Source of the DNA: a virus
Strand: one strand, 5' to 3'
DNA length: 24,806 nt
Virus record (IMG/VR): IMGVR_UViG_3300042518_000188
Location: 1 to 24,806 of that record
A program made the position numbers and the translations under genes. Below the pieces are notes generated by a model, which saw nothing but the letters and a program-made list of their open reading frames with translations, searched no databases and had not been told where the DNA came from. Of the stretch, positions 7,584 to 14,992 are shown one piece after another (the first letter of the stretch is position 1; each line of letters starts with the position of its first letter).

Positions 7584-8039
7584 ATGCCTAATACAAAAGC
7601 TGTAGGTGTTGCCTTCTCTGATCCCGAACTCGTTGCTGGCACGACCATCACGGGTGCGACGATCAGTGGAGGCACGGTTTCCGGCGCTACTTCCGTAAGC
7701 GCGGGCGACATTACGACGACTGGCGGTTTGTATCTAAAATCCGCTACGGTTGCGGCGGCGGGCACCAATCAGGCGACGGCTGCGGCTGTTTCTGACGGCT
7801 TTACGCTGGTTTCGGCGGCTGACGGCACTAAGGGTGTTCTTCTTCCGGCGGCGGTCGCGGGCCGCACGGTCATCCTCAAGAACAATGCTAACGCTGTTCT
7901 GAAGGTCTGGCCGGCGTCTGGCGACGCTGTAAACGCCATCGCAGCCGATTCTAACTATGTTTTGGCGGCTTATACGTCCTCGCTTCTGGTGGCGTATGAC
8001 TCGACGACTTGGTATTCAGTCCCGCTTTTGGCGTCTTAA
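7584..8039 (+). CDS. Second putative decoration/fibre-like virion protein (151 aa)
   Basis: It follows the 158-aa protein after 15 bases that contain AGGAG. Residues about 18-50 carry short Gly/Thr/Ser repeats (GTTITGATISGGTVSGAT), typical of triple-stranded fibre shafts. The C-terminal domain (VILKNNANAVLKVWPASGDAVNAI, split here by function not position, then DSTTWYSVPLL) has the same general strand pattern as the end of the preceding protein. In phages this N/A-x-x-L-x-V-x-P-x-S-G-D motif is common in small trimeric beta domains. It could be a capsid spike or short fibre. No enzymatic motif is visible. It ends just before a GC-rich hairpin. Confidence 0.6.
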   Translation: MPNTKAVGVAFSDPELVAGTTITGATISGGTVSGATSVSAGDITTTGGLYLKSATVAAAGTNQATAAAVSDGFTLVSAADGTKGVLLPAAVAGRTVILKNNANAVLKVWPASGDAVNAIAADSNYVLAAYTSSLLVAYDSTTWYSVPLLAS

Positions 8040-8050
8040 TCTAATCCTAC

Positions 8051-8070
8051 GGGCGGGCTACGGCCCGCCT
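8051..8070 (+). terminator. GC-rich hairpin after the decoration genes
   Basis: GGGCGGGC (8051-8058) pairs with GCCCGCCT (8063-8070) across a TACG loop, giving seven G-C/C-G pairs plus one G-T. Only a weak T-rich tail follows (CCCTTA). It may be a Rho-independent terminator of low efficiency, a processing site or an RNA-stability element at the 3' end of the transcript. Confidence 0.6.
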
Positions 8071-8091
8071 GGCCCTTACCATAGGTGTAAA

Positions 8092-8373
8092 ATGGCCCTC
8101 ATTTATTTGCGTCATGACGTGCATGGCGTTAAGATCGCTACGCTGGAATTAGAAGCCGAAGCCGACGAAGAGAACGGCTGGGAAAGGTTTGATCCGAATG
8201 ACGACAGCGGGCGAGCAGATCAACGGAGCGCTGAGACTTCTGGGCGTCCTCGCAGAGGGCGAAACGCCCTCGTCGGAAACGTCGCAAGACGCGCTGATGG
8301 CGCTGAATCAGATGATCGACTCGTGGAACACCGAGCGGCTGTCGGTATTTTCGACACAGGACCAAGTTTTTAA
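8092..8373 (+). CDS. Small phage protein with long 3' overlap into the gp4-like gene
   Basis: The frame opens at ATG 8092 shortly after the hairpin and reads 93 codons. The first 38 residues look real: MALIYLRHDVHGVKIA, then a run of acidic residues and NGWERFDPNDD. I recognise this as the start of a small protein common in tailed phages (ALI.LRH..HG.KVA, E.GWE.Y.P). After about residue 38 the frame overlaps the gp4-like gene (from 8198) and its composition changes to Arg/Gly/Asp-rich, as expected of a shadow frame. Either the protein truly ends with an overprinted tail, or its original 3' end was lost when the gp4-like gene was brought closer. The ribosome-binding site is weak (TAGGTG). Function unknown. 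Confidence 0.5.
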   Translation: MALIYLRHDVHGVKIATLELEAEADEENGWERFDPNDDSGRADQRSAETSGRPRRGRNALVGNVARRADGAESDDRLVEHRAAVGIFDTGPSF

Positions 8374-8908
8374 CTGGCCATCGGGAGAGCTTTTCCGCAC
8401 GCTCGGTCCAACCGGCAATTTCGTCGGCGAACGCCCGGTTCTGCTGGATGACTCGACCTACTTTCGAGACCCGCAGACAGGTGTCTCCTACGGCATAAAA
8501 TTCATCAACCAGCAGCAGTATAACGGTATTGCTGTGAAGACAGTGACCAGCACCTATCCGCAGGTCATCTTTGTCAACAATACGTTCCCCGACATTGAAA
8601 TGTATATCTATCCGAAGCCCTTGCGGCTTTTGGAATGGCATTTCATTTCGGTTGAAAAGCTGACCGAGCCCGCTCAGTTGGCTACGCCGCTGACGTTCCC
8701 GCCGGGCTATTTGCGGGCATTTCGCTATAATCTCGCGTGCGAGATTGCGCCGGAGTTTGGCGTCGAGCCATCCGCGCAGGTGCAGCGGATCGCGATGTAT
8801 AGCAAGCGCAATCTGAAGCGTATTAATAACCCTGATGACATCATGGCGCTTCCGTACAGCATCGTCGGAACTCGTCAGCGCTATAACATCTACGCGGGGA
8901 ATTACTAA
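8198..8908 (+). CDS. Head-completion/tail accessory factor, P22 gp4-like
   Basis: P22 gp4 binds under the portal, closes the packaged head and forms the platform for the hub. The protein here begins MTTAGEQINGALRLLGVLAEGE, then DALMALNQMIDSWNTERLSVF, the conserved N-terminal helices of this family. WPSGELFRTLGPTGNFVGERP and a C-terminal stretch with LTFPPGYLRAFRYNLACEIAPEFG are also typical. At 236 aa it is longer than P22 gp4 (166). I chose ATG 8198 because GGAAAGG lies about ten bases upstream; an in-frame TTG at 8189 would sit on top of that site. It overlaps the small 8092 ORF by 176 bases in another frame. It ends in a TAATG junction with the tailspike. Confidence 0.88.
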   Translation: MTTAGEQINGALRLLGVLAEGETPSSETSQDALMALNQMIDSWNTERLSVFSTQDQVFNWPSGELFRTLGPTGNFVGERPVLLDDSTYFRDPQTGVSYGIKFINQQQYNGIAVKTVTSTYPQVIFVNNTFPDIEMYIYPKPLRLLEWHFISVEKLTEPAQLATPLTFPPGYLRAFRYNLACEIAPEFGVEPSAQVQRIAMYSKRNLKRINNPDDIMALPYSIVGTRQRYNIYAGNY

Positions 8909-10647
8909 TGGTCGACTTTGTAAGAATATCGCAACTCCCGGCTGCGACTACATCAAATTTAAGCGATGTTTATGTAGTCAATCAGGGAACTACGACCAAA
9001 AAAATATCTGGGTCAGTTATAAATGCTTCTCAGACCGTAGGGACTATATCTGCGCTGAGAGCATTAGCCGTAGAGTCCGCTAAAACCGTCGTTGTAAGAG
9101 GATATTACTCTAATAATGACGGCGGCGGCGGTATGTTTAGCGCGTCATCAACGGCGACACCGGGCACATATGTAGATAATGGGGGCACTGTTATTGTGCC
9201 CACGGGAGGTAACGGTTCTGTAGCGTGGCTTAGACTTTTTGACGGCCCCATAAGCGTTAAATGGTTTGGCGCTAGAGGAAATGATTCTGCTGACGATCGC
9301 CCCGCAATCGTGGCGGCGTTATCAGAGGCGTCTAATAATGACATTTTTTTCCCTGCTGGAACTTATTTGATAAATGCGCTTATAACATTGGCCGGCAACG
9401 GGCGACGTATAAATCTCGCTAATGAAGCAATCATAAAACGTAATTTTAACGCCGACGCTATGTTTCTTGTCACCGGGTCACTGTGGGTTTTCAATGGAGG
9501 TCAACTTAACGGAAATAAAAGTAACTTTGCAACAACTTCAAATGCCGGTATCTTTATAACAGGAAATAATAATTCTGTACAAAATATGGATGTTTATGAT
9601 TGCAAGTCCCATGGTCTTTCAATCGACGGCGATGCGGGCGGCGGCTACGACAATAAGATATTAAATAATCAGATAAGAACTGTAGATGAAGTCGGCGTAT
9701 CTCAATTTAAGGCACGTCGCAGCGTCATAACGGGGAATGTCATTTTAGACGCCGGAGCGGAAGGCATCACTATAGATGTCCAGACTACCGGAACTCGCGT
9801 TGCCAATAACATAATCGTGGCCTGCGGACGAATTGGCGCTGTTGGCGGCATTGGCATAGATGACGCCTTCTATAACACCATCGCGGATAATCTTATCGCC
9901 GAAACTAAAAATTCACTTCCGGGGATAGGTTTCCAGTGTAACGCCGGGTTTACTTATCACAATACAGTGGTGGGCAATAATATAGTATCCAATACGGGGT
10001 ATGGTATCTGGCTAAAACGCACTCAGATCATACCTCCGTATCCGGGCGCAGGATCTTTTGCTACCTCTGATTGGAATACAATCACCGGCAATCAATTTCA
10101 GAATAATACGCTTGCCCCGATCAGAATAGAGCAAGATTGCACCGGAAATGTTCTGTCTGGAAACTCATACGACGGCAATCTACCTTCTATAGCGGCAAAC
10201 GCCGCCAACAATAACCGCATAGACAATGGGCTGATAACTCTTCGGGTTAGCAATAGTATTACACGCACTAATGTTACTGGTGATGGGACTGTATATCAAA
10301 TACCTTTCGATACAGTAGATCTGAACAGGAGCGCTACGTATAATTCAACGACCGGTGTGTTTACCGCTCCTGTAAACGGAATATATTCTCTCAGCGCCGG
10401 CGCGCGTTGCGTAGGCGGCGGCCTCCACGATTTTATGGCTATTTCTATAGTCACATCTAAAGGTACTTTTAGTTCTGGGGTTGACTATACCGACGAGGCT
10501 AACCAGAACGCATGTGTCAGCGGAAGTATATACTTGACTTCAGGCGACACAGTATTTGTTACTGTAGCCGTCGGCGGGGATACACTGACCGTAGACGTAT
10601 CAAACGACATCAACTACACTTTCTTAACCGCTGTCTTACTAGCCTAA
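8908..10647 (+). CDS. Tailspike/fibre: pectate-lyase-like beta-helix with C-terminal C1q/TNF-like domain
   Basis: The 579-aa protein has an N-terminal virion-anchor-like part (FVRISQLPAATTSNLSDVYVVNQG). About residues 115-430 form the repeat-rich right-handed beta-helix typical of glycan-cleaving spikes: VKWFGARGNDSADDRPAI, then FFPAGTYLI, then runs of N-x-I/V turns such as ILNNQIRTV, ITGNVILDAG and NTVVGNNIVSNTGYGIWL. From about residue 445 the sequence TGDGTVYQIPFDT, then TGVFTAPVNGIYSLSAGARC and a closing strand is characteristic of C1q/TNF-like trimeric jelly-roll domains. It probably binds and perhaps cleaves a host surface polysaccharide. Catalytic residues cannot be named by eye. The gene is very A+T-rich (16 of 60 bases G or C at 9541-9600) with many ATA and AGA codons, unlike its neighbours, suggesting separate acquisition. 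Confidence 0.85.
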   Translation: MVDFVRISQLPAATTSNLSDVYVVNQGTTTKKISGSVINASQTVGTISALRALAVESAKTVVVRGYYSNNDGGGGMFSASSTATPGTYVDNGGTVIVPTGGNGSVAWLRLFDGPISVKWFGARGNDSADDRPAIVAALSEASNNDIFFPAGTYLINALITLAGNGRRINLANEAIIKRNFNADAMFLVTGSLWVFNGGQLNGNKSNFATTSNAGIFITGNNNSVQNMDVYDCKSHGLSIDGDAGGGYDNKILNNQIRTVDEVGVSQFKARRSVITGNVILDAGAEGITIDVQTTGTRVANNIIVACGRIGAVGGIGIDDAFYNTIADNLIAETKNSLPGIGFQCNAGFTYHNTVVGNNIVSNTGYGIWLKRTQIIPPYPGAGSFATSDWNTITGNQFQNNTLAPIRIEQDCTGNVLSGNSYDGNLPSIAANAANNNRIDNGLITLRVSNSITRTNVTGDGTVYQIPFDTVDLNRSATYNSTTGVFTAPVNGIYSLSAGARCVGGGLHDFMAISIVTSKGTFSSGVDYTDEANQNACVSGSIYLTSGDTVFVTVAVGGDTLTVDVSNDINYTFLTAVLLA

Positions 10648-10658
10648 AACGAGGGAAA

Positions 10659-10715
10659 ATGAACGACTATGACCCCGATACAGCTTTGACCGAACACTTT
10701 TTTGGCCGCGCATGA
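10659..10715 (+). CDS. 18-codon leader ORF before the gp10-like hub gene
   Basis: A GAGGG ribosome-binding site at 10651-10655 precedes ATG 10659. The ORF reads MNDYDPDTALTEHFFGRA and stops at TGA 10713-10715. That stop overlaps the ATG of the gp10-like gene (ATGA at 10712). The hub gene has no good ribosome-binding site of its own, so ribosomes finishing this ORF could restart on it. It may be only a coupling leader, or the degenerate remnant of a longer gene. Confidence 0.45.
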   Translation: MNDYDPDTALTEHFFGRA

Positions 10716-12235
10716 AAACGCCGATTCTAGGGTCCAGCTATGTTGTCCGCAGCGTAAATGCTGCGGACAACCGTATGATTAATCTATTTCCTGAAATTAT
10801 TGCTGACGGTGGTAAAGAACCGGCATTTCTTCAACGCGCGCCCGGTTTGCGAGAACTCGCGCGGTTTCCTACGGGACCAATTCGCGGGTTATGGACGTTT
10901 GGTGATTATGCTTACGCTGTGGCGGGCAACCGTTTTTATAAGATTGATTTTGACTGGAATTATGTCGACAAGGGCGCGGTTTTAGGTTCAAGCCCGGTCA
11001 ATATGGTCGATAATGGCACGCAGCTATTCATCGCTGCGGGAGCCTACGGGTACATTTACAACGCGAATACGGACGTGTTCGCTGAAATCACAGATCCCGA
11101 CTTTGCCGGCGCAGTCGGCGTTGGCTTCCTTGACGGATATTTTGTATTTAACGAGCCCAACAGCCAGAAATTCTGGGTCACGTCTCTCTATGACGGCACT
11201 TCTGTCGATCCGTTGGACTTTGCCAGCGCCGAGGGCTCCCCCGACGATCTTGTTACGCTTATCGTCGATCACCGCGAAGTTTGGTTGTTCGGCCAAACTT
11301 CGGTTGAGGTTTGGTATAACGCGGGGCTCCCTGACTTTCCGCTTGCACGTATTCAAGGCGCGTTCAACGAGATCGGATGTCAAGCTCCATATTCAGTTGC
11401 TAAGCTGGATAATGCGCTGTTTTGGTTAGGAAAAGACGCCCGTGGCAATGGTGTTGTGTATCGTTCCAAAGGCTACACAGGCGAACGTATTTCAACACAC
11501 GCCGTAGAATGGCAGATACAGCAATACACAACATTAGCTGATGCCGTGGCATATACCTATCAACAGGATGGCCATGCGTTTTATGTGCTGAACTTTCCGA
11601 CCGCTAATACAACATGGGTATACGACGTATCAACCGGCGTTTGGCACGAACGCGCCGGCTGGGAAAACAACAACTTTACGCGTCATCGCGGCCAATGCCA
11701 GATGAACTATAATAACGAAATTGTCATTGGCGATTATGTATCTGGCGTTCTTTACGCCTACGATATGAATGTATATACGGAAGCCGACACTACTCAAAAA
11801 TGGCTTCGGTCATGGCGCGCTCTTCCGACTGGGCAGAATACTTTGAAACGAACCACACAGCACAGTCTTCAACTTGACTGTGAATCCGGTGTGGGATTAC
11901 CTGGCTCAGACATTGAGTCTGAATTTGTGCTCGCCGCTGAATCTGACGCCCTTATACTCACTGAGGATGACTATTTAATTGGTTGCGGTAGCGCGTTTGT
12001 GCAGGGCGCTAATCCGCAAGTGATGCTACGCTGGTCCGATGATGGTGGCCATACTTGGTCAAGCGAGCATTGGAAGTCGATGGGTAAAATTGGTCAATAT
12101 GGCCATCGTGTTATTTGGCGACGCCTTGGCATGACGTTAAAACTGAGAGATCGCGTATATGAAATTTCGGGGACCGATCCGGTTAAGATCGCGATTATGG
12201 GTGCTGAACTGATTATGAGCCCTACCAATGCCTGA
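10712..12235 (+). CDS. Tail hub / packaged-DNA stabilisation protein, P22 gp10-like
   Basis: P22 gp10 forms the hexameric hub below gp4, holds the tailspikes and keeps packaged DNA from leaking. The 507-aa protein (P22 gp10 is 472) starts MKTPILGSSYVVRSVNAADNRMINLFPE, with EPAFLQRAPGLRELA, a typical opening of this family. A beta-propeller-like repeat region follows: GPIRGLWTFGDYAYAVAGNRFY, NGTQLFIAAGAYGYIY, VDHREVWLFGQTSVEVWYNAG and NALFWLGKDARGNGVVYR (quoted as landmarks, not contiguous). A late segment has LRWSDDGGHTWSSEHW, also common in the family. It is coupled to the 18-codon ORF upstream and overlaps the next gene by eight bases. Confidence 0.92.
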   Translation: MKTPILGSSYVVRSVNAADNRMINLFPEIIADGGKEPAFLQRAPGLRELARFPTGPIRGLWTFGDYAYAVAGNRFYKIDFDWNYVDKGAVLGSSPVNMVDNGTQLFIAAGAYGYIYNANTDVFAEITDPDFAGAVGVGFLDGYFVFNEPNSQKFWVTSLYDGTSVDPLDFASAEGSPDDLVTLIVDHREVWLFGQTSVEVWYNAGLPDFPLARIQGAFNEIGCQAPYSVAKLDNALFWLGKDARGNGVVYRSKGYTGERISTHAVEWQIQQYTTLADAVAYTYQQDGHAFYVLNFPTANTTWVYDVSTGVWHERAGWENNNFTRHRGQCQMNYNNEIVIGDYVSGVLYAYDMNVYTEADTTQKWLRSWRALPTGQNTLKRTTQHSLQLDCESGVGLPGSDIESEFVLAAESDALILTEDDYLIGCGSAFVQGANPQVMLRWSDDGGHTWSSEHWKSMGKIGQYGHRVIWRRLGMTLKLRDRVYEISGTDPVKIAIMGAELIMSPTNA

Positions 12236-12800
12236 AAATATTACCCAAATTCCGGCGTCGCGTGTCCCCATAACGTCCGCCGAAATTCCGTCGCGCGAAT
12301 GGTATCGCTATTTCTATAATCTGTTCGCCCTGCTTGGCGGCGGGTCACTTCGCTATGGCGCTTTTCACAGCACTGTCTCGCAACCTTTAGCGGCGGCCGG
12401 CGTTGCCCAACCCGTCACATACAATATAACGGATCTCTCAAAAGGTGTGTATATCGGCACGCCGGCATCACGCTTGTATGTAGACAGGCCGGGCGCATAC
12501 AACTTTCAGTTTTCTTTACAGTTAGTTAGCCGCGATCCGTCAAACAAGTTTGTGTATATCTGGGCGCGCGTTAACGGCAACGACATCCCTGACTCGGCCA
12601 CCAAAATCACCATGCAAGGGAATAACGACGCTTATGTCGCCGCGTGGAATTTTGTGCTAAGAATGAATACAGGCGACTATTTCGAGCTTATGTGGTCCGG
12701 GAGTAATCCCAATCTGGAAATAATCGCTGAAGCGGCAGCGACGCCGCACCCAGGAATTCCTTCGGTCATTATGACCGTTTCATGCAATATAGGTGAATGA
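12228..12800 (+). CDS. Small C1q/TNF-like virion protein at the needle-gene position
   Basis: The 190-aa protein has an N-terminal amphipathic segment (SAEIPSREWYRYFYNLFALLG) of a type found in several podovirus tail genes. A beta-rich domain starts near residue 40 and ends with an aromatic strand. RPGAYNFQFSLQLVSR, then FVYIWARVNGNDIPDSATKI and NTGDYFELMW match the strand order of C1q/TNF-like trimer domains. In P22 the needle gene gp26 follows gp10, and in some relatives (for example Sf6) the needle tip is a TNF-like knob. This protein has the position and a knob-like domain but no long coiled-coil shaft, so a needle role is only a guess. It overlaps neighbours by eight and four bases. Confidence 0.6.
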   Translation: MPENITQIPASRVPITSAEIPSREWYRYFYNLFALLGGGSLRYGAFHSTVSQPLAAAGVAQPVTYNITDLSKGVYIGTPASRLYVDRPGAYNFQFSLQLVSRDPSNKFVYIWARVNGNDIPDSATKITMQGNNDAYVAAWNFVLRMNTGDYFELMWSGSNPNLEIIAEAAATPHPGIPSVIMTVSCNIGE

Positions 12801-13708
12801 TGGCGGTCCTTACCCCAACTCCTAGGATGCAGTTTTTTGCTGCTGATGGAACTCCGCTAGTAGGCGGAAAAGTATATACCTATCAAGCGGGAACAACTTC
12901 ACCTCAAGCAACTTATACAGACACCACGGGCGTTACGTCCAATACCAATCCTATTATCCTAAATTCGCGCGGTGAGGCGGCTATTTGGCTTGGAGGGCTA
13001 AATTATAAATTCAAATTGACTGATGCGAATGACGTAGAAATATGGACCGTTGATTATATTTCCGGGCCTATATCCGGCGCGTCGCCTACTTTGACCGGAA
13101 ATGTCGCAATAGAATCCGACTCTTCTTCGCCGGCGCTCAAGATCACTCAAACAGGATCTGGCTACGCGCTTCAAGTCCAAGATGCGGCTGATCCTGACAT
13201 TACACCTTTCGTAATTGACGCTAACGGATCTGTGGGTATAGGAACCGCCAGCCCGTCTAGCGCATTAGAGATCGCGGCTCCGGGTGTGTTTACCGGCGCA
13301 TGGGCGTATCTTCCTACAGGTACGACGATGCTTTTTGCGCAAGCGAATGCGCCAACAGGTTGGACCAAATCCACTACCCATAATAATAAAGCGCTCCGTG
13401 TTGTATCTGGAGCGGGCGGCGGGTCGGGCGGCTCCGTAGCGTTTACATCGGCATTCGCGTCGCAGGCTGTTATCGGCACCGTCGGCGGCACCTCGCTGAC
13501 TATCGCACAAATGCCGGCGCACGCGCATACTTATTCGGTGCCTACAGGCGCTCTGGTTCAGTCCGGCGTGGGCGGCGCTGGCGCAACGGTAGCTGGAGGC
13601 AATACTGGCAGCACAGGCAGTGGCGATCCACATAGCCATCCTTTCAGCGGAACGGCCATTGATTTGGCGGTTCAGTATGTCGACGTTATCATTGCGGTAA
13701 AAAATTGA
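12797..13708 (+). CDS. Tail fibre with phage collar (gp12-type receptor-binding) domain
   Basis: The N-terminal 90 residues (MMAVLTPTPRMQFFAADGTP, LVGGKVYTYQAGT, then NPIILNSRGEAAIWL) form a common phage fibre attachment domain. The middle has a short beta segment with SVGIGTASPSSALEI. From about residue 172 a collar-type tip begins: PTGTTMLFAQANAPTGW, with His pairs at H242/H244 and H279/H281. In T4 gp12-like fibres such HxH pairs bind an interior metal row and hold the trimer tip. It ends in the strand VQYVDVIIAVKN, typical for the family. It starts by ATGA overlap; a second ATG directly follows, so the start may be one codon later. It probably takes part in receptor binding next to the tailspike. 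Confidence 0.85.
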   Translation: MMAVLTPTPRMQFFAADGTPLVGGKVYTYQAGTTSPQATYTDTTGVTSNTNPIILNSRGEAAIWLGGLNYKFKLTDANDVEIWTVDYISGPISGASPTLTGNVAIESDSSSPALKITQTGSGYALQVQDAADPDITPFVIDANGSVGIGTASPSSALEIAAPGVFTGAWAYLPTGTTMLFAQANAPTGWTKSTTHNNKALRVVSGAGGGSGGSVAFTSAFASQAVIGTVGGTSLTIAQMPAHAHTYSVPTGALVQSGVGGAGATVAGGNTGSTGSGDPHSHPFSGTAIDLAVQYVDVIIAVKN

Positions 13709-13974
13709 TGGAACTGAAAAACGGCACATTCTGTCCGCTCATCAAGAAGGACTGCGTGCAACTTAAATGCGCGTGGTTTACATTGCTTCGGGGCACAAAC
13801 CCCAACACAGGCAAAGAAGTTGACGAGTGGATGTGCGCTGTTACAGCTCTGCCTATGCTTCAGATTGAAGTGGCTAAGGAAGTCCGTCAGGGAGCCGCCG
13901 CAACTGAGTCTTTCCGTAATGAAGTCGTAGCCCCAAGACAGCCACAGATGCTCGCATGGCCACCACTATCGTAA
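13708..13974 (+). CDS. Small four-cysteine phage protein, function unknown (88 aa)
   Basis: A TGATG junction joins it to the collar fibre. The N-terminal half has C9, C16 and C21 (CPLIKKDC, then KCAW), followed by LLRGTNPNTGKEVDEWMC with C43. This pattern of four cysteines with RG.NPNTG.EVDEW.C is a recurrent small protein in tailed phages, and the spacing suggests a bound metal (probably zinc) or a redox-sensitive site. The C-terminal half is helical and has ESFRNEVV, also conserved from memory. It lies between the fibre and ejection-protein genes. No function is known to me. An in-frame TTG three bases earlier is less likely as a start. Confidence 0.8.
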   Translation: MELKNGTFCPLIKKDCVQLKCAWFTLLRGTNPNTGKEVDEWMCAVTALPMLQIEVAKEVRQGAAATESFRNEVVAPRQPQMLAWPPLS

Positions 13975-14312
13975 AAAACAGAGACTTGGCGTTGAAAATT
14001 GGCTACGCCGCGACGGACTGGAATTATCCGATCTCGTTCGAAGAACACGTTGAACGGGCAAACGGTTGGAATGTAGACCTTATCGAGCGCGACGGGCAAC
14101 CGATAGGCGCTATATTTGAGCGCGATGGGGAAGTTCATTGTTCTATCTTGCCTCAGTGGCGGCGCAAATGGCTGACAAAAGGGTTGCTGAAACAAATTGT
14201 TGCCCACCCCAAATTTTATACGCGGGTGGACGACGGCCATGATTATATGTATGGTATTTTGGCGCGACTTGGTATGAAAAGCCGCCCTGACGGCACTGTA
14301 GGAAGGGTCTGA
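13956..14312 (+). CDS. GNAT-like internal virion/assembly protein (118 aa)
   Basis: It overlaps the preceding gene by 19 bases. The sequence has WNVDLIERDGQPIGAIFERDGEVHCSIL, in pieces GQPIGAIF and GEVHCSILP, then a basic helix (RRKWLTKGLLKQIV) and YMYGILARLGMKS. This order (strand, strand, helix with R/K-rich start, F/Y..LGF-like end) resembles the core of GNAT acetyltransferase folds used as structural proteins near ejection genes of podoviruses, such as T7 gp13. It is shorter than active GNATs, and the acetyl-CoA loop (normally Q/R-x-x-G-x-G/A) is not intact: the expected place reads WRRKWLTKG. I infer a non-catalytic virion or assembly role. Confidence 0.55.
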   Translation: MATTIVKNRDLALKIGYAATDWNYPISFEEHVERANGWNVDLIERDGQPIGAIFERDGEVHCSILPQWRRKWLTKGLLKQIVAHPKFYTRVDDGHDYMYGILARLGMKSRPDGTVGRV

Positions 14313-14314
14313 CA

Positions 14315-14992
14315 ATGGGTTGGGGTGCAGCAGCTAACGCTCAAAATCAAGCGACGCAAATGTCTATGATGTTGCAGGCTCAGCAGGCCGCGCAGGCGCA
14401 GCAAGCGCTTCAGCGTGGTCAGCAGCAAGCTACGGAAGCATATCAGCCATATTCGCAGTTTGGACAGGAAGCCACGAATAGGCTGGCCGTCCTCATGGGT
14501 CTACGCCCCGGCGTTGACTCCGGCAGTCTTATGCAGCAGCCCACGGCGGCGCAGCTTCAGATGGACCCCGGCTATGCGTTCCGTGAGCAGCAAGGTATGC
14601 AGGCCGTTAATCGTTCGGCCGCAGCGTCAGCGGGTCTTCAGTCTGGTGCGGCATTAAAAGCGGCGCAGCGATTTGGCCAAGATTTGGCCAGCCAAGAATA
14701 CGGCAACGCCTACAATCGTTTTATGCAGAACCGCCAGAATCAGATCGGGCTTTTGCAGGGTGGGCAGCAAACAGGATTTGGCGCGGCGCAAGGTATCGGC
14801 AACGCCGCTATTGGTACTGGCACTAATTTGGCCCAAAACTATCAGAATCTTGGCCAGGCGCTTGGCCAAGGATATGCGAACATCGGTGCAGCCAATGCGT
14901 CGTCTTACATGGCTCCGACCAATTTATTGGCGTCGGCGCTTGGTCAAGGTATTCAAGCTGCTGGTTATGCTTATGGACGGAGGCCGCAATAA
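14315..14992 (+). CDS. DNA ejection protein, P22 gp7-like
   Basis: Ejection proteins leave the virion with the DNA and help form a channel through the envelope. This 225-aa protein (P22 gp7 is 229) is Gln/Ala-rich and helical at the N terminus. It then has the conserved core around residues 83-140: MDPGYAFREQQGMQAVNRS, ASAGLQSGAALKAAQRFGQD and LASQEYGNAYNRFMQNR. The C-terminal half is Gly/Ala/Gln-rich with hydrophobic patches, suited to membrane contact. Only two bases separate it from the upstream stop, and a TAATG junction joins the next gene. Position first of three ejection genes also matches P22. Confidence 0.88.
   Translation: MGWGAAANAQNQATQMSMMLQAQQAAQAQQALQRGQQQATEAYQPYSQFGQEATNRLAVLMGLRPGVDSGSLMQQPTAAQLQMDPGYAFREQQGMQAVNRSAAASAGLQSGAALKAAQRFGQDLASQEYGNAYNRFMQNRQNQIGLLQGGQQTGFGAAQGIGNAAIGTGTNLAQNYQNLGQALGQGYANIGAANASSYMAPTNLLASALGQGIQAAGYAYGRRPQ

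Noticed and set aside
8908-13708. Possible diversity-generating retroelement targeting spike or fibre ends
   Set aside because: No reverse transcriptase gene and no near-identical template/variable repeat pair was seen in the window.
13265-13729. 154-codon minus-strand frame in the collar fibre
   Set aside because: Arg/Ala/Cys-rich shadow of the collar domain, with no ribosome-binding site.
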